NCBI GenBank assembly: GCA_050187175.1
Contig: JBFWXS010000003.1
Span: forward strand, 147,660 to 211,659
Direction of reading: 5' to 3'
DNA from: Zeimonas sp050187175
GTDB taxonomy: Bacteria; Pseudomonadota; Gammaproteobacteria; Burkholderiales; Burkholderiaceae_E
Length of the DNA stretch: 64,000 nucleotides
Position numbers and translations under genes: made by a program. Within the stretch, counting starts at the first letter, position 1. Each line of letters opens with the position of its first letter. Under the pieces are notes generated by a model. It was not told the origin of the DNA. It made no database searches and saw only the letters and a program-made list of their open reading frames with translations. Positions 10,393 through 18,398 of this stretch are shown in pieces.

Positions 10393-11231
10393 GCGGCGCG
10401 GCGCCGGGCAGTGGTGCCGCGCCGGTCGGCGGCCCTGCGCCCGGGGGCGAGGCGGCAATCCAGGTGCGCGGCGTCAGCACGCGCTTCGGCACGCAGCAGG
10501 TGCACAAGGACCTGGATCTGACCATTCGCCGCGGCGAGCTGGTCGCGCTGATCGGCGGCAGCGGCAGCGGCAAGTCGGTCCTGCTGCGCGAGATCATCGG
10601 CCTGCAGCGGCCCACCGGCGGCCGCATCGAGCTGCTCGGCACCGACGTCTGGAACGCGCCGGAGGCGGCGCTGACCGCGGTCCGGCGCCGCATCGGCATG
10701 ATGTTCCAGGACGGGGCGCTGTTCTCGTCGCTGACCGTGGCCGGCAACGTGGCCACGCCGATGCGCGAGCACGGCGGCATCCCCAGGCATCTGATCGAGC
10801 CGCTGGTCGAGCTGCGGCTGGCCATGGCCGGGCTGCCCGTGTCAGCCGGCGCCAAGCGCCCCAGCGAGCTGTCGGGCGGCATGCGCAAGCGGGCTGCGAT
10901 CGCGCGCGCGCTGGCGCTCGAACCGGAAGTGCTGTTCCTGGACGAACCCACTTCCGGCCTGGACCCGATCACCGCACGGGCTTTCGACAGCCTGCTGGCG
11001 TCGCTGTGCGACGATCTGGGCATCACGGTGCTGATCGTCACGCACGACCTCGACACCTTGCTGACCATCGCGCGCCGCGTCGTCGTGCTCGGGCAGGGGC
11101 GCGTGATCGCCGATGGCCCGGTGGACGAGGTCATGGCAGTGGACGATCCGTGGATCCGGTCGTACTTCTCGGGCCGTAGAATGATCGGCGCTTCGCCGTC
11201 CGCAAACGGAAATCGAATCGATGGAACCTGA
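10389..11231 (+). CDS. mlaF: Mla-type lipid ABC transporter ATP-binding protein
   Basis: A 280-residue ATPase with a GTG start overlapping the permease stop. Walker A is GGSGSGKS, the signature region SGGMRKRAAIARALALEPE and Walker B LFLDEPTSGLDPITA are typical of MlaF. The phrase MFQDGALFSSLTVAGNV is characteristic of this group. It energises phospholipid trafficking between the inner membrane and the MCE protein. Its 3' end overlaps the MCE gene by 11 bases. Confidence 0.93.
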   Translation: MSGAAPGSGAAPVGGPAPGGEAAIQVRGVSTRFGTQQVHKDLDLTIRRGELVALIGGSGSGKSVLLREIIGLQRPTGGRIELLGTDVWNAPEAALTAVRRRIGMMFQDGALFSSLTVAGNVATPMREHGGIPRHLIEPLVELRLAMAGLPVSAGAKRPSELSGGMRKRAAIARALALEPEVLFLDEPTSGLDPITARAFDSLLASLCDDLGITVLIVTHDLDTLLTIARRVVVLGQGRVIADGPVDEVMAVDDPWIRSYFSGRRMIGASPSANGNRIDGT

Positions 11232-12189
11232 AGCTCGCTATACGCTGGTCGGCGCCGTCGTGCTGGCGCTGATCGCAGGCGCCTGCGCCGCGTGGATCTG
11301 GCTGTCGCAAGGCGGCGGCGGGGCCGGCTTCCGCTTCTACACGATCCACTTCGAGAGCCAGTCGCTCGAAGGCCTGCAGCAGGGCAGCGACGTGACCATG
11401 CGCGGCGTGAAGGTGGGCCGCGTCCAGGAATACTCCATTTCGCGCGACAACATCAACCGCGTCGACGTGATCATCCGTACCGATCGCGAGACGCCGGTAA
11501 GCAGCAATACCAATGCCGTGGTGTCGCGCAACCTGGTCACCGGGCTGGCGCGCATCGACCTGGTCACGCCGGGCACGCCGGGGCCCGAGCTGAACGACGT
11601 GCCGAACGGCGAACGCTACCCGGTGATTCCCGAGGGCAAGTCCGATCTCGAGCAGATCGCCGGCGCGTTGAGCCGGCTCGCGGTTACCGGTGAGAACGTG
11701 CTGAACAATCTCGAGCATCTGCTCGCGCCCGAGACCCGCGATACGCTGATCGGCGCGATGGCCGCGGTGCGCGACCTGGCCGGCGGCCTCGACAAGCGGC
11801 TCGACCGCATCGACATGGTCGCAGTCAGCCTGCGCGACGCCGCCACGGCCTTCCAGACCTCGAGCAAGCAGATCGCCGTGGCGATCTCGAACGTCTCGCA
11901 GGATGCCGCCAAGGTCGCGGCGCAGATCGCGCCGATCGGGCACCAGGTCAACAGCGCGCTGGCTGATCTGTCGAGCGCGGCCAAGACGCTGGAGCGCGAA
12001 TCGGCGCTGGTTGCGCGGCGCCTCGAACACAGCGTCGACGCCGGTGCGCTGGAGCTGCGCGCGACTGCGCGCGATCTGCGCGGCAGCGCCGAGATGGTGT
12101 CGCGGGCCGCCGACCGCTTGCGCGAACCGAGCGCGGCCCTGCTCGGACCGACGAACCGCCAGCTCGGGCCCGGCGAGGTGCTGCCATGA
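11221..12189 (+). CDS. mlaD: MCE domain protein, MlaD-like
   Basis: A 322-residue inner-membrane-anchored periplasmic protein: one N-terminal transmembrane helix (YTLVGAVVLALIAGACAAW), one MCE domain (FESQSLEGLQQGSDVTMRGV, KVGRVQEYSI, VSRNLVTGLARIDLVTPG), then a long helical tail to the end. The tail (about 170 residues) is longer than in E. coli MlaD (183 residues in total) and could form a needle or tunnel as in other MCE proteins; the structural role is inference. Confidence 0.9.
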   Translation: MEPEARYTLVGAVVLALIAGACAAWIWLSQGGGGAGFRFYTIHFESQSLEGLQQGSDVTMRGVKVGRVQEYSISRDNINRVDVIIRTDRETPVSSNTNAVVSRNLVTGLARIDLVTPGTPGPELNDVPNGERYPVIPEGKSDLEQIAGALSRLAVTGENVLNNLEHLLAPETRDTLIGAMAAVRDLAGGLDKRLDRIDMVAVSLRDAATAFQTSSKQIAVAISNVSQDAAKVAAQIAPIGHQVNSALADLSSAAKTLERESALVARRLEHSVDAGALELRATARDLRGSAEMVSRAADRLREPSAALLGPTNRQLGPGEVLP

Positions 12190-12896
12190 GTCGGCTGCGC
12201 GATCTTGCCGCTCGCGAGGCCGTCTCCTGCGAAGCCGTCTCCTGCGAAGCCGTCCGCCTCGAGGCTGTCCGCCGCGATCGTCGGCGCCTGCTGACAGCCG
12301 CCGCCGTACCGCTGCTGGGACTGGCGGCGGGCGGCTGCACCAACCTGCGCGGCGACGTGCCGGCGCACGTCTACTACGAGCTCGACGACCAGGCGCAGCC
12401 GCAGCGCGATGCCGGTCCCCGTGTCGAACGCAGGCTGCTGGTGACGGGCACGGCCGGCAGCACGCTGTATGACAGCGTGGGGCTGGCCTACAGCCGGGCG
12501 CCCGGCGCGCGCAGCTACTACCAGTTCGCCAGCTGGAGCGAGGCGCCGGCGCAGCGCGTCATGCGGCTGGCGCAGCGCCGGCTCGCGGCCCTCGGTGTGT
12601 TCCAGGACGTGGCCGGCGTGACCAGTGCGGTGCGCGGCGACTGGCTGCTCGAGCTGCAGCTGGACCAGATGTACCACGACGATCTCAGCCCGCCCGGCAA
12701 TGCGCGCATCGACGTGTTTGCCGAGCTGGTCGACTGGCGCGAGCGGCGCGCCCTGGCGCGGCGGCCGTTCTCGGTGCGCGAGCCGCTGGCGCAGGAGAAT
12801 GCCGCGGCTGCCGCGGCCGCGTTCAACCGCGCATTGACGCGCTTGCTCGACGAGCTGGCCGATTGGGTCTTGACGCAGGCGCGCGCGGCGGCCTGA
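12186..12896 (+). CDS. ABC-type transport auxiliary lipoprotein, PqiC/YmbA-like
   Basis: A 236-residue protein that overlaps the MCE gene as ATGA. After an Arg-rich start and a hydrophobic segment comes a Cys in LGLAAGGCTN, a weak but plausible lipobox. The mature part has YYELDD, RLLVTGTAGSTLYDSVGLAY and YYQFASWSEAPAQRVMRLAQ, as in outer-membrane lipoproteins that work with MCE transporters. The N-terminus carries four 15-bp repeats (E-A-V units at 12216-12275), so the true translation start or signal boundary is uncertain. Confidence 0.85.
   Translation: MSRLRDLAAREAVSCEAVSCEAVRLEAVRRDRRRLLTAAAVPLLGLAAGGCTNLRGDVPAHVYYELDDQAQPQRDAGPRVERRLLVTGTAGSTLYDSVGLAYSRAPGARSYYQFASWSEAPAQRVMRLAQRRLAALGVFQDVAGVTSAVRGDWLLELQLDQMYHDDLSPPGNARIDVFAELVDWRERRALARRPFSVREPLAQENAAAAAAAFNRALTRLLDELADWVLTQARAAA
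12216..12275 (+). repeat. Four in-frame 15-bp tandem units in the lipoprotein N-terminus
   Basis: Units at 12216, 12231, 12246 and 12261 encode EAVSC, EAVSC, EAVRL and EAVRR. The first two differ at one base. The array lies between the start codon and the signal-peptide hydrophobic core, so copy number could change the signal n-region length. Confidence 0.85.
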
Positions 12897-12909
12897 GGCG
12901 CCGCGCAGT

Positions 12910-12965
12910 CGGCGGCCGCCGCGCCGATCAGCGCCGCGCCGATCAGCGCCGCGCGGCGGCCGCCG
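12910..12965. terminator. Long inverted repeat between convergent genes
   Basis: A perfect 15-bp inverted repeat (12910-12924 with 12951-12965) surrounds a 26-base loop. The loop region carries two copies of a 15-bp unit (12921-12935, 12936-12950). It sits between the stop of the plus-strand lipoprotein gene and the 3' end of the minus-strand DUF3135 gene, and one arm encodes that protein's Ala/Arg tail. Position and symmetry suggest a bidirectional transcription terminator, although no T-tract is present. Confidence 0.5.
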
Positions 12966-13248
12966 TCTGCGCGGCCTCCACCTGCGCCAGCGTGGCGCCG
13001 AGTTCGCGGAGCTTGCCGTTCAGCTGCCGCATCGACGACAGCATCCAGTCCATCGACGTGGCGATGCGCTCCTGATCGTTCTTGCCTTCGAGCTGCTGCT
13101 CGAGGCGACGCAGCAAAGCCCGTGCCGGTTCGGCCTTGGCGCCGGCCTTGGCCAGTTCGAGCGCGAGCACGGCCTGGCGCCGGGCCTCGAAGGCCGCCGG
13201 ATCGCGCTGATACAGCGTCGACCACTCGTCGAAATCGAACTGGTACAT
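12943..13248 (-). CDS. DUF3135 family protein
   Basis: A 101-residue cytoplasmic protein: YQFDFDEWSTLYQRDPAAFE, then a helical region rich in Arg, Glu and Gln (RRLEQQLEG, SMDWMLSSMRQLNGKLREL). This resembles the DUF3135 family, which has no known function. The start at 13248 is chosen over 13305 because GGAGG lies eight bases upstream and the domain begins there. The upstream region carries two copies of CCGTTCGTCGG. Confidence 0.75.
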   Translation of the reverse strand: MYQFDFDEWSTLYQRDPAAFEARRQAVLALELAKAGAKAEPARALLRRLEQQLEGKNDQERIATSMDWMLSSMRQLNGKLRELGATLAQVEAAQTAAAARR

Positions 13249-13266
13249 GCCGGGCCTCCGTGTCCG

Positions 13267-13319
13267 CCGTTCGTCGGTGATGACACGCCGCTTGCGCCGC
13301 GACACCGACCGTTCGTCGG
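13267..13319. promoter_or_regulatory. Direct repeat of CCGTTCGTCGG upstream of the DUF3135 gene
   Basis: CCGTTCGTCGG occurs exactly at 13267-13277 and 13309-13319, 42 bases apart (about four helical turns). The same core reappears in the dyad ahead of the universal stress gene at 14217. A shared regulator is a hypothesis. Confidence 0.35.
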
Positions 13320-13397
13320 AATTGTGCGCCGATCGGAGGCGGCAGGCCGTGACTTAGCGCACGAGGGAACGGGGACTGCGCCGGCGCCGGCGGTCGA

Positions 13398-13742
13398 TCA
13401 TCGGTCGCCGAGCAAGATCGCGCTGACCGCCCAGCTGATCAGGCTATAGACCAGCGCCGCCAGGATGGCCCAGCCGAAGCTGCGGACCGCGAACCCGTCC
13501 AGCATCTGCGCCGCCAGCCAGAATAGGAAGCCGTTGATGACCAGCGTGAACAGCCCCAGCGTCAGCAGGTTCACCGGCAGCGTCAGAATCAGCAGTACCG
13601 GCCGGATGAAGACGTTCAGCAGGCCGAGGATCAGTGCGACGATCAAGGCCGTTCCGAAGCCGGCCACTTGTACCGCCGGCATCACGTAGGCCAGCAGCAG
13701 CAGGCAGCCCGCGTTGATGGCCCAGCCTATCAGCAGCCTCAT
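13398..13742 (-). CDS. Phage holin family 4-like membrane protein (YvlD type)
   Basis: A 114-residue protein made almost entirely of four membrane helices (LLIGWAINAGCLLLLAYVMP, ALIVALILGLLNVFIRPVLL, LTLGLFTLVINGFLFWLAA and AILAALVYSLISWAVSAILL). The NVFIRPVL and LTLGLFTLVINGFLF segments are typical of YvlD-like chromosomal proteins, which carry the holin name by homology only. It lies 12 bases downstream of the stress-protein gene, probably in one transcript. Confidence 0.88.
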   Translation of the reverse strand: MRLLIGWAINAGCLLLLAYVMPAVQVAGFGTALIVALILGLLNVFIRPVLLILTLPVNLLTLGLFTLVINGFLFWLAAQMLDGFAVRSFGWAILAALVYSLISWAVSAILLGDR

Positions 13743-13754
13743 CGCGCGCCTCCG

Positions 13755-14180
13755 CTATTTGACCAGGACGACCGGGACCTTGGCCGTTTCGATGATGCGG
13801 CGCGCGACCGAGCCGAGCAGCAAGTCCTTCAGCGCGCTGCGGCCTTTGGAGCCGAGCACCAGCAGCTCGAACTTGCCGTTTTCAGCGGCGTCGTTGATCT
13901 CGCCCGCGATCCGGCCGACACGGATGATCATGTCGTGCTTGACGCCGGCCTTGTCGAGCGCCTTGCGCGCATCCGCTAGATCGGCGTCGCTGAGCTCGCG
14001 CAGGTACTGGTCGACGGCGCGCTTGCCGACGAAGCGGCGCGCATGGTTCAGCGCGACGTCGTCATGCACGCTGATTAGGGTCACCGAGCTGGCCTCGTTG
14101 AGCCGTTCGACCAGGTTGATCGCGTACTTGACGGCGCGCAGCGCGTTCTTCGATCCGTCGGTGGCCACCAGCAGTTTCAT
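13755..14180 (-). CDS. Universal stress protein, UspA family
   Basis: A 141-residue cytoplasmic protein of the UspA fold. It begins MKLLVATDGSKNALRAVKYA and ends with the nucleotide-binding signature GSKGRSALKDLLLGSVAR followed by VPVVLVK, so the ATP-binding type is likely. Proteins of this family help cells survive stress and starvation. An 8-bp dyad lies about 40 bases upstream. Confidence 0.93.
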   Translation of the reverse strand: MKLLVATDGSKNALRAVKYAINLVERLNEASSVTLISVHDDVALNHARRFVGKRAVDQYLRELSDADLADARKALDKAGVKHDMIIRVGRIAGEINDAAENGKFELLVLGSKGRSALKDLLLGSVARRIIETAKVPVVLVK

Positions 14181-14216
14181 TCGTATGCTCCTGTTCTGAT
14201 TGTGTCTGAACGCGAA

Positions 14217-14240
14217 CCGTTCGTCGCGGGATACGAACGG
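14217..14240 (-). promoter_or_regulatory. Dyad CCGTTCGT-N8-ACGAACGG upstream of the universal stress gene
   Basis: A perfect 8-bp inverted repeat separated by eight bases lies 36 bases upstream of the stress-protein start, in a 250-bp stretch (14181-14432) with no gene. It has the form of a dimeric-regulator operator and shares its half-site with the repeats before the DUF3135 gene. Confidence 0.45.
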
Positions 14241-14432
14241 ACGCGGTGAGGGTGCAGCGAAATCGGGCGTCGCGGCGACCTGCGACGCGCGGCGAACATG
14301 TTGGAGTTGAGTCCGCCTAGCTTCATTCTACTGACGCGCATGGACGGCGGTGGCCGCCCATGCCTTGCGTCGCTGATCGAGATCAAGCGCGGCAGCCGCG
14401 CCGTGGCCGGCTGCCGGCATCGCGCCGCCGGC

Positions 14433-14753
14433 TCAGGCCAGCGCTTCCTGCGGCAGCAGCTTCTGCAGCTCGCCGGACTGGTACATCTCATAGACGATGT
14501 CGGAGCCGCCGACGAATTCGCCGCGGATGTACAGCTGCGGGATCGTCGGCCAGTTCGCGTAGTCCTTGATGCCCTGGCGCACTTCGTCGTCCTCGAGCAC
14601 GTTGACCGTGACCATCTGCTTGACGCCGCAGGCCCGCAGGATCTGCACCACGCGGCCGGAGAAACCGCACTGCGGGAACTGCGCGGTGCCCTTCATGAAC
14701 AGGACCACCGGATTGTCGGTGACGGTTTTTTCGATGAATGCCTTCGCGTCCAT
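14433..14753 (-). CDS. grxD: Monothiol glutaredoxin Grx4
   Basis: A 106-residue cytoplasmic protein with the CGFS active site at residues 29-32 (FPQCGFSG). WPTIPQLYIRGEFVGGSDIV is the glutathione/iron-sulfur binding region. CGFS glutaredoxins bind a glutathione-ligated [2Fe-2S] cluster and act in cluster transfer and iron sensing with BolA proteins. It lies downstream of prmC, a common betaproteobacterial order. Confidence 0.97.
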   Translation of the reverse strand: MDAKAFIEKTVTDNPVVLFMKGTAQFPQCGFSGRVVQILRACGVKQMVTVNVLEDDEVRQGIKDYANWPTIPQLYIRGEFVGGSDIVYEMYQSGELQKLLPQEALA

Positions 14754-14852
14754 GGTCTTTCTCTTGCAGGCGGCCGATGGCGGGAGCCGGCGGCGGCCGT
14801 ACGGGTCGGGTAGGGGGATATCTCACTGATTCTAAACCACGGGTCGGCGCCG

Positions 14853-15713
14853 TCAATGCGACGGCGAGCGTGGGTCGGGGTCTTGTCTGATCAGAGTCAT
14901 GCGCGGCTGGCCGGCGGCATCGGCGAGCGTCGTCGGCGCAGGCCAGCCGGCGTCGCGCAGCAGCGCCTGCACGGCGTCGCGCTGGTCGTAGCCGTGTTCG
15001 AGCAGCAGCCAGCCGTCCGCGGCCAGCCGCGTGCGCGCGCCGTCGACGATACGCCGCAGATCGTGCAGGCCGTCGGCCCCTGCCGCCAGCGCCGAACGGG
15101 GTTCGTGCGGCAGGTCGCCGAGCGACAGATGCGGATCGCCGTCGGCGATGTAAGGTGGATTGGCGACGATGAGGTCGAAGCATTCGCCGGGTGGCGCCGC
15201 CTGCCACCAGTCGCCGCACAGCCAGCGCGGCTCGGCCCCGCCGGTGAGCAGGCGGCGCGCGTTCTCGCGAGCCACTGCGAGCGCCGCGGCCGACCGATCG
15301 GTGGCCGTGATGCGCAGATCGGGCCGCAGCCGCGCCAGCGCCACGGCGATCGCTCCGCTGCCGGTGCCGAGATCTATGACGCGGGCGCCGGGCGCCGCGC
15401 GCTCAGCCGCTTCGTCGACCAGCAGCTCGGTCTCGGGCCGCGGGATCAGCACGTCGGGAGTCACCGTGAAGCGCAGTCCATGGAATTCGCGCCAGCCGAG
15501 CAGGTACGCGAGCGGCTCGCCGGCCCGGCGCCGCGCGGCGAGCGCCTCGAACAGCGCGGCGGCGGTGGGCGGCGCCGGCTCGTCGCCGTGGGCGATCAGC
15601 CATTCGCGGGGGCGGCCGCTGGCGTGTTCCAGCAGCGCGCGCGCCTCGTGCCGGGGCAGCGCGCCGGCCAGGACCAGCGCGTCCCAGTTCAAGCCCGTCA
15701 CGTCCCGGTTCAA
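14853..15713 (-). CDS. prmC: Release factor glutamine methyltransferase PrmC
   Basis: A 286-residue SAM-dependent enzyme that methylates the Gln of the GGQ motif in RF1 and RF2. The methyltransferase fold is visible as VIDLGTGSGAIAVALARLRP with the catalytic NPPY at residues 185-188 (VANPPYIADGDPH). The N-terminal helical domain with HEARALLEHASGRPREWL binds the release factor. It overlaps prfA by four bases, so enzyme and substrate are translationally coupled. Confidence 0.96.
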   Translation of the reverse strand: MNRDVTGLNWDALVLAGALPRHEARALLEHASGRPREWLIAHGDEPAPPTAAALFEALAARRRAGEPLAYLLGWREFHGLRFTVTPDVLIPRPETELLVDEAAERAAPGARVIDLGTGSGAIAVALARLRPDLRITATDRSAAALAVARENARRLLTGGAEPRWLCGDWWQAAPPGECFDLIVANPPYIADGDPHLSLGDLPHEPRSALAAGADGLHDLRRIVDGARTRLAADGWLLLEHGYDQRDAVQALLRDAGWPAPTTLADAAGQPRMTLIRQDPDPRSPSH

Positions 15714-16804
15714 CCGGCCTCCTCGCCCAGTTCGGCCAGCAGGCGCGTCTGCTGCTCGGTGGTGAGGGCCGTGATCAGCTCGTCCAGGTCACCGTCCATC
15801 ACCTGCTGCAGCTTGTACAGCGTCAGGTTGATGCGGTGGTCGGTGACGCGTCCCTGCGGAAAGTTGTAGGTGCGGATGCGCTCCGAGCGGTCGCCCGAGC
15901 CGATCAGCGAACGCCGCTGCTCCGCCTCGCGCGCCTGCGACTCGCGCTGCTGACGGTCCTTCAGCCGGGCGGCCAGCACCTTCATCGCGCGGTCGCGGTT
16001 GCGGTGCTGCGAACGGTCGTCCTGGCATTCGACCACCAGGCCGGTCGGCAGATGCGTGATGCGCACCGCCGATTCGGTCTTGTTCACGTGCTGGCCGCCT
16101 GCGCCGGAGGCACGGAACACGTCGATGCGCAGTTCGTCGGCCGGGATGTCGACCTCGCCGACCTCGTCCGCTTCGGGCAGCACGGCCACCGTGCAGGCCG
16201 ACGTATGGATGCGCCCTTGCGCCTCCGTGTCGGGCACGCGCTGCACGCGATGGCCGCCGGACTCGAACTTCAGCTTCGAATACGCGGCCTCGCCGGCGAC
16301 GCGCACGATCACTTCCTTGTAGCCGCCCAGCTCGGACTCGCTGCCCGACATGATCTCGGTCTGCCAGCGCTGCCGCTCGGCATAGCGCAGATACATTCGC
16401 AGCAGATCACCGGCGAACAGCGCCGATTCGTCGCCGCCGGTGCCGGCGCGGATCTCCAGGAACACGTTGCGTTCGTCGTTCGGATCCCTGGGCAGCAGCA
16501 GCCGCTGCAGCTCGGCTTCGTGCGCATCGGCGCGTGAGCGGGCGGCGTTCCATTCCTCGTCGGCGAATTCGCGCAGCTCCGGATCGGCGCGCATCTGCTC
16601 GGCGGCCTGCTGGTCGCTGGCCGCGCGTTTCCACGCGATGAAGCAATCGACGACTTGCGACAGCTCGGCGTGCTCGCGACTGGCGCGGCGCATCGCCGCG
16701 ATGTCGCGCGCCGCGTCTTCGCTGGACAGGAACAGGCTGACTTCGGCCAGGCGTCGCTCGAGCTGTTCGAGCCTGGCGAGTACGGAGGGACTCACGTCGG
16801 GCAA
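15710..16804 (-). CDS. prfA: Peptide chain release factor 1
   Basis: A 364-residue protein, close to the 360 residues of E. coli RF1. The peptidyl-hydrolase motif GGQ is at residues 236-238 (GAGGQHVNKTESAVRITH). EIRAGTGGDESALFAGDLLR and GGHRVQRVPDTEAQGRIHTS are conserved landmarks of class I release factors. It terminates translation at UAA and UAG. It lies between hemA and prmC in the same direction. Confidence 0.98.
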   Translation of the reverse strand: MPDVSPSVLARLEQLERRLAEVSLFLSSEDAARDIAAMRRASREHAELSQVVDCFIAWKRAASDQQAAEQMRADPELREFADEEWNAARSRADAHEAELQRLLLPRDPNDERNVFLEIRAGTGGDESALFAGDLLRMYLRYAERQRWQTEIMSGSESELGGYKEVIVRVAGEAAYSKLKFESGGHRVQRVPDTEAQGRIHTSACTVAVLPEADEVGEVDIPADELRIDVFRASGAGGQHVNKTESAVRITHLPTGLVVECQDDRSQHRNRDRAMKVLAARLKDRQQRESQAREAEQRRSLIGSGDRSERIRTYNFPQGRVTDHRINLTLYKLQQVMDGDLDELITALTTEQQTRLLAELGEEAG

Positions 16805-16908
16805 TCTCGTCTAAGGCGGCGGAACTTAAGCGCGGCCTATCCGGGGCGCGCGGTGAAGGCGGCAGTCGCGCTCGCGGCGGCGCTGCCGGCTGCGTCGATG
16901 CCGGGGCG

Positions 16909-18345
16909 CTAGGCTTCGCGCGCGGTCGTGCCGCGCGGGCCGTGGGCGCGGACGCCGTCGGCCGCGTCGCCGCGGCCGGTGCGACAGGAATCGGTGGCCG
17001 AAGCGACGGCCGCCTGCGGCTTCGCGGGCGTCGGCGCGGGCGCGAGCACGGGCGCGAGCGTCGGCGTCGGCGTCGGCAGAAGATGGTCGAGCAGCGGCAG
17101 CAGCCGTTCACGCTGCTCGGCCGAGCCGTGCAGCAGCGCGGTAGGGCCGTGTAGGAACTTGCCGGTCAGCGCATGCGCCAGCGCTTCCAGCACCTGCTCG
17201 GGGGCATCGCCATGGGCCAGCGCGCGACGCGCGCGTTCGAGCTCGGCCTGCCGGATCGCGTCGCCGCGCGCGTGCAGCGAACGGATCGCCGGCACCGCCT
17301 GCCGCGACGACAACCACTGCATGAACGCGTCGACGCGCGTCTCTATGATCGCCTCGGCCTGCGCCACCGCCGCGCGGCGGTTTTCGTGGCCGGCCGCCAC
17401 CTGGCGGCCGAGATCGTCGACCGTGTACAGGAACACGTCGTCGAGCCTGGCCACCTCGGGCTCGATGTCGCGCGGCACCGCCAGATCGACCATGAACATC
17501 GGCCGGCGCCGGCGCGCGCGCGTGGCGCGTTCGACCATGCCCAGGCCGATCAGCGGCAGCGAGCTGGCCGTACAGGAGACGACGATGTCGAACTGGTCGA
17601 GCCGGTCGGACAGCTCGGCCAGCCGCAGCGTGTCGGCGCCGAAGCGCTGCGCCAGCTTATGCGCGCGATCGAGCGTGCGATTGGCCACGACGATGCGCTT
17701 CGGGTGCTGCGCGGCGAAATGCGTCGCCGCCAGCTCTATCATCTCGCCGGCGCCGACGAACAGGATCTGCGCCTGCCGCAGATCCTCGAAGATGCGGCGG
17801 GCCAGGCGCACCGCGGCGGCGGCCATCGACACCGAATGCGCGCCGATCTCGGTGGTGCTGCGCACTTCCTTGGCGACGGCGAACGAGCGCTGGAACAGCT
17901 GGTGCAGATGCGTGCCCAGCGCGCCGGCTTCCTGCGCGGCGCGCGCGGCTTCCTTCATCTGGCCGAGGATCTGCGGTTCGCCGAGGACCATGGAATCGAG
18001 GCCGGCGGCGACGCGGAATGCATGGCGGACGGCCTCGCCGTCGGGGCGCGAATACAGGTGTGAGTCGAGCGGCGCGGCGGCCGGCAAGGCGAGCGGCGAA
18101 GGGGCCGCCTGCCGCTGGCCCAGCCAGCCGGCGATGGCGCGCCGCGCTTCGTCGGGGCGCGGCGTCGCGCAGTAGATCTCGGTGCGGTTGCAGGTGGACA
18201 GGATGGCCGATTCGGGCACCACCGGGTGCAGCCGCTGCCGCAGGTCGGCGAGCGCGCCGCGCAGCGCCTCGCCCGGAAACGACACACGCTCGCGCAGCGA
18301 CAGCGGCGCGGTCTGGTGGTTGAGTCCGAGCGTCAGAAGGTACAT
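16909..18345 (-). CDS. hemA: Glutamyl-tRNA reductase
   Basis: A 478-residue enzyme that reduces Glu-tRNA to glutamate-1-semialdehyde, the first step of tetrapyrrole synthesis by the C5 route. The nucleophile is Cys52 in ILSTCNRTEIYC; LGEPQILGQMKEA and the NADPH-binding VGAGEMIELAATHFAA are typical. About 45 extra Pro/Ala/Thr-rich residues follow the dimerisation domain, beyond the usual 420-430 length. It starts the hemA-prfA-prmC-grxD run. Confidence 0.97.
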   Translation of the reverse strand: MYLLTLGLNHQTAPLSLRERVSFPGEALRGALADLRQRLHPVVPESAILSTCNRTEIYCATPRPDEARRAIAGWLGQRQAAPSPLALPAAAPLDSHLYSRPDGEAVRHAFRVAAGLDSMVLGEPQILGQMKEAARAAQEAGALGTHLHQLFQRSFAVAKEVRSTTEIGAHSVSMAAAAVRLARRIFEDLRQAQILFVGAGEMIELAATHFAAQHPKRIVVANRTLDRAHKLAQRFGADTLRLAELSDRLDQFDIVVSCTASSLPLIGLGMVERATRARRRRPMFMVDLAVPRDIEPEVARLDDVFLYTVDDLGRQVAAGHENRRAAVAQAEAIIETRVDAFMQWLSSRQAVPAIRSLHARGDAIRQAELERARRALAHGDAPEQVLEALAHALTGKFLHGPTALLHGSAEQRERLLPLLDHLLPTPTPTLAPVLAPAPTPAKPQAAVASATDSCRTGRGDAADGVRAHGPRGTTAREA

Positions 18346-18398
18346 AAGCGATTGAATTTTATCGAATTGTACCGCGCCCCGGCTTGACCGATGTCAGC

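Noticed and set aside
13398..13742. Phage-holin annotation as a sign of a prophage
   Set aside because: The YvlD-like family is chromosomal; no phage structural, integrase or lysis genes are near.
14181..14432. Possible small gene in the gap between the stress protein and grxD
   Set aside because: Open frames here have no ribosome-binding site or conserved features; the region holds a dyad and is better read as a leader.
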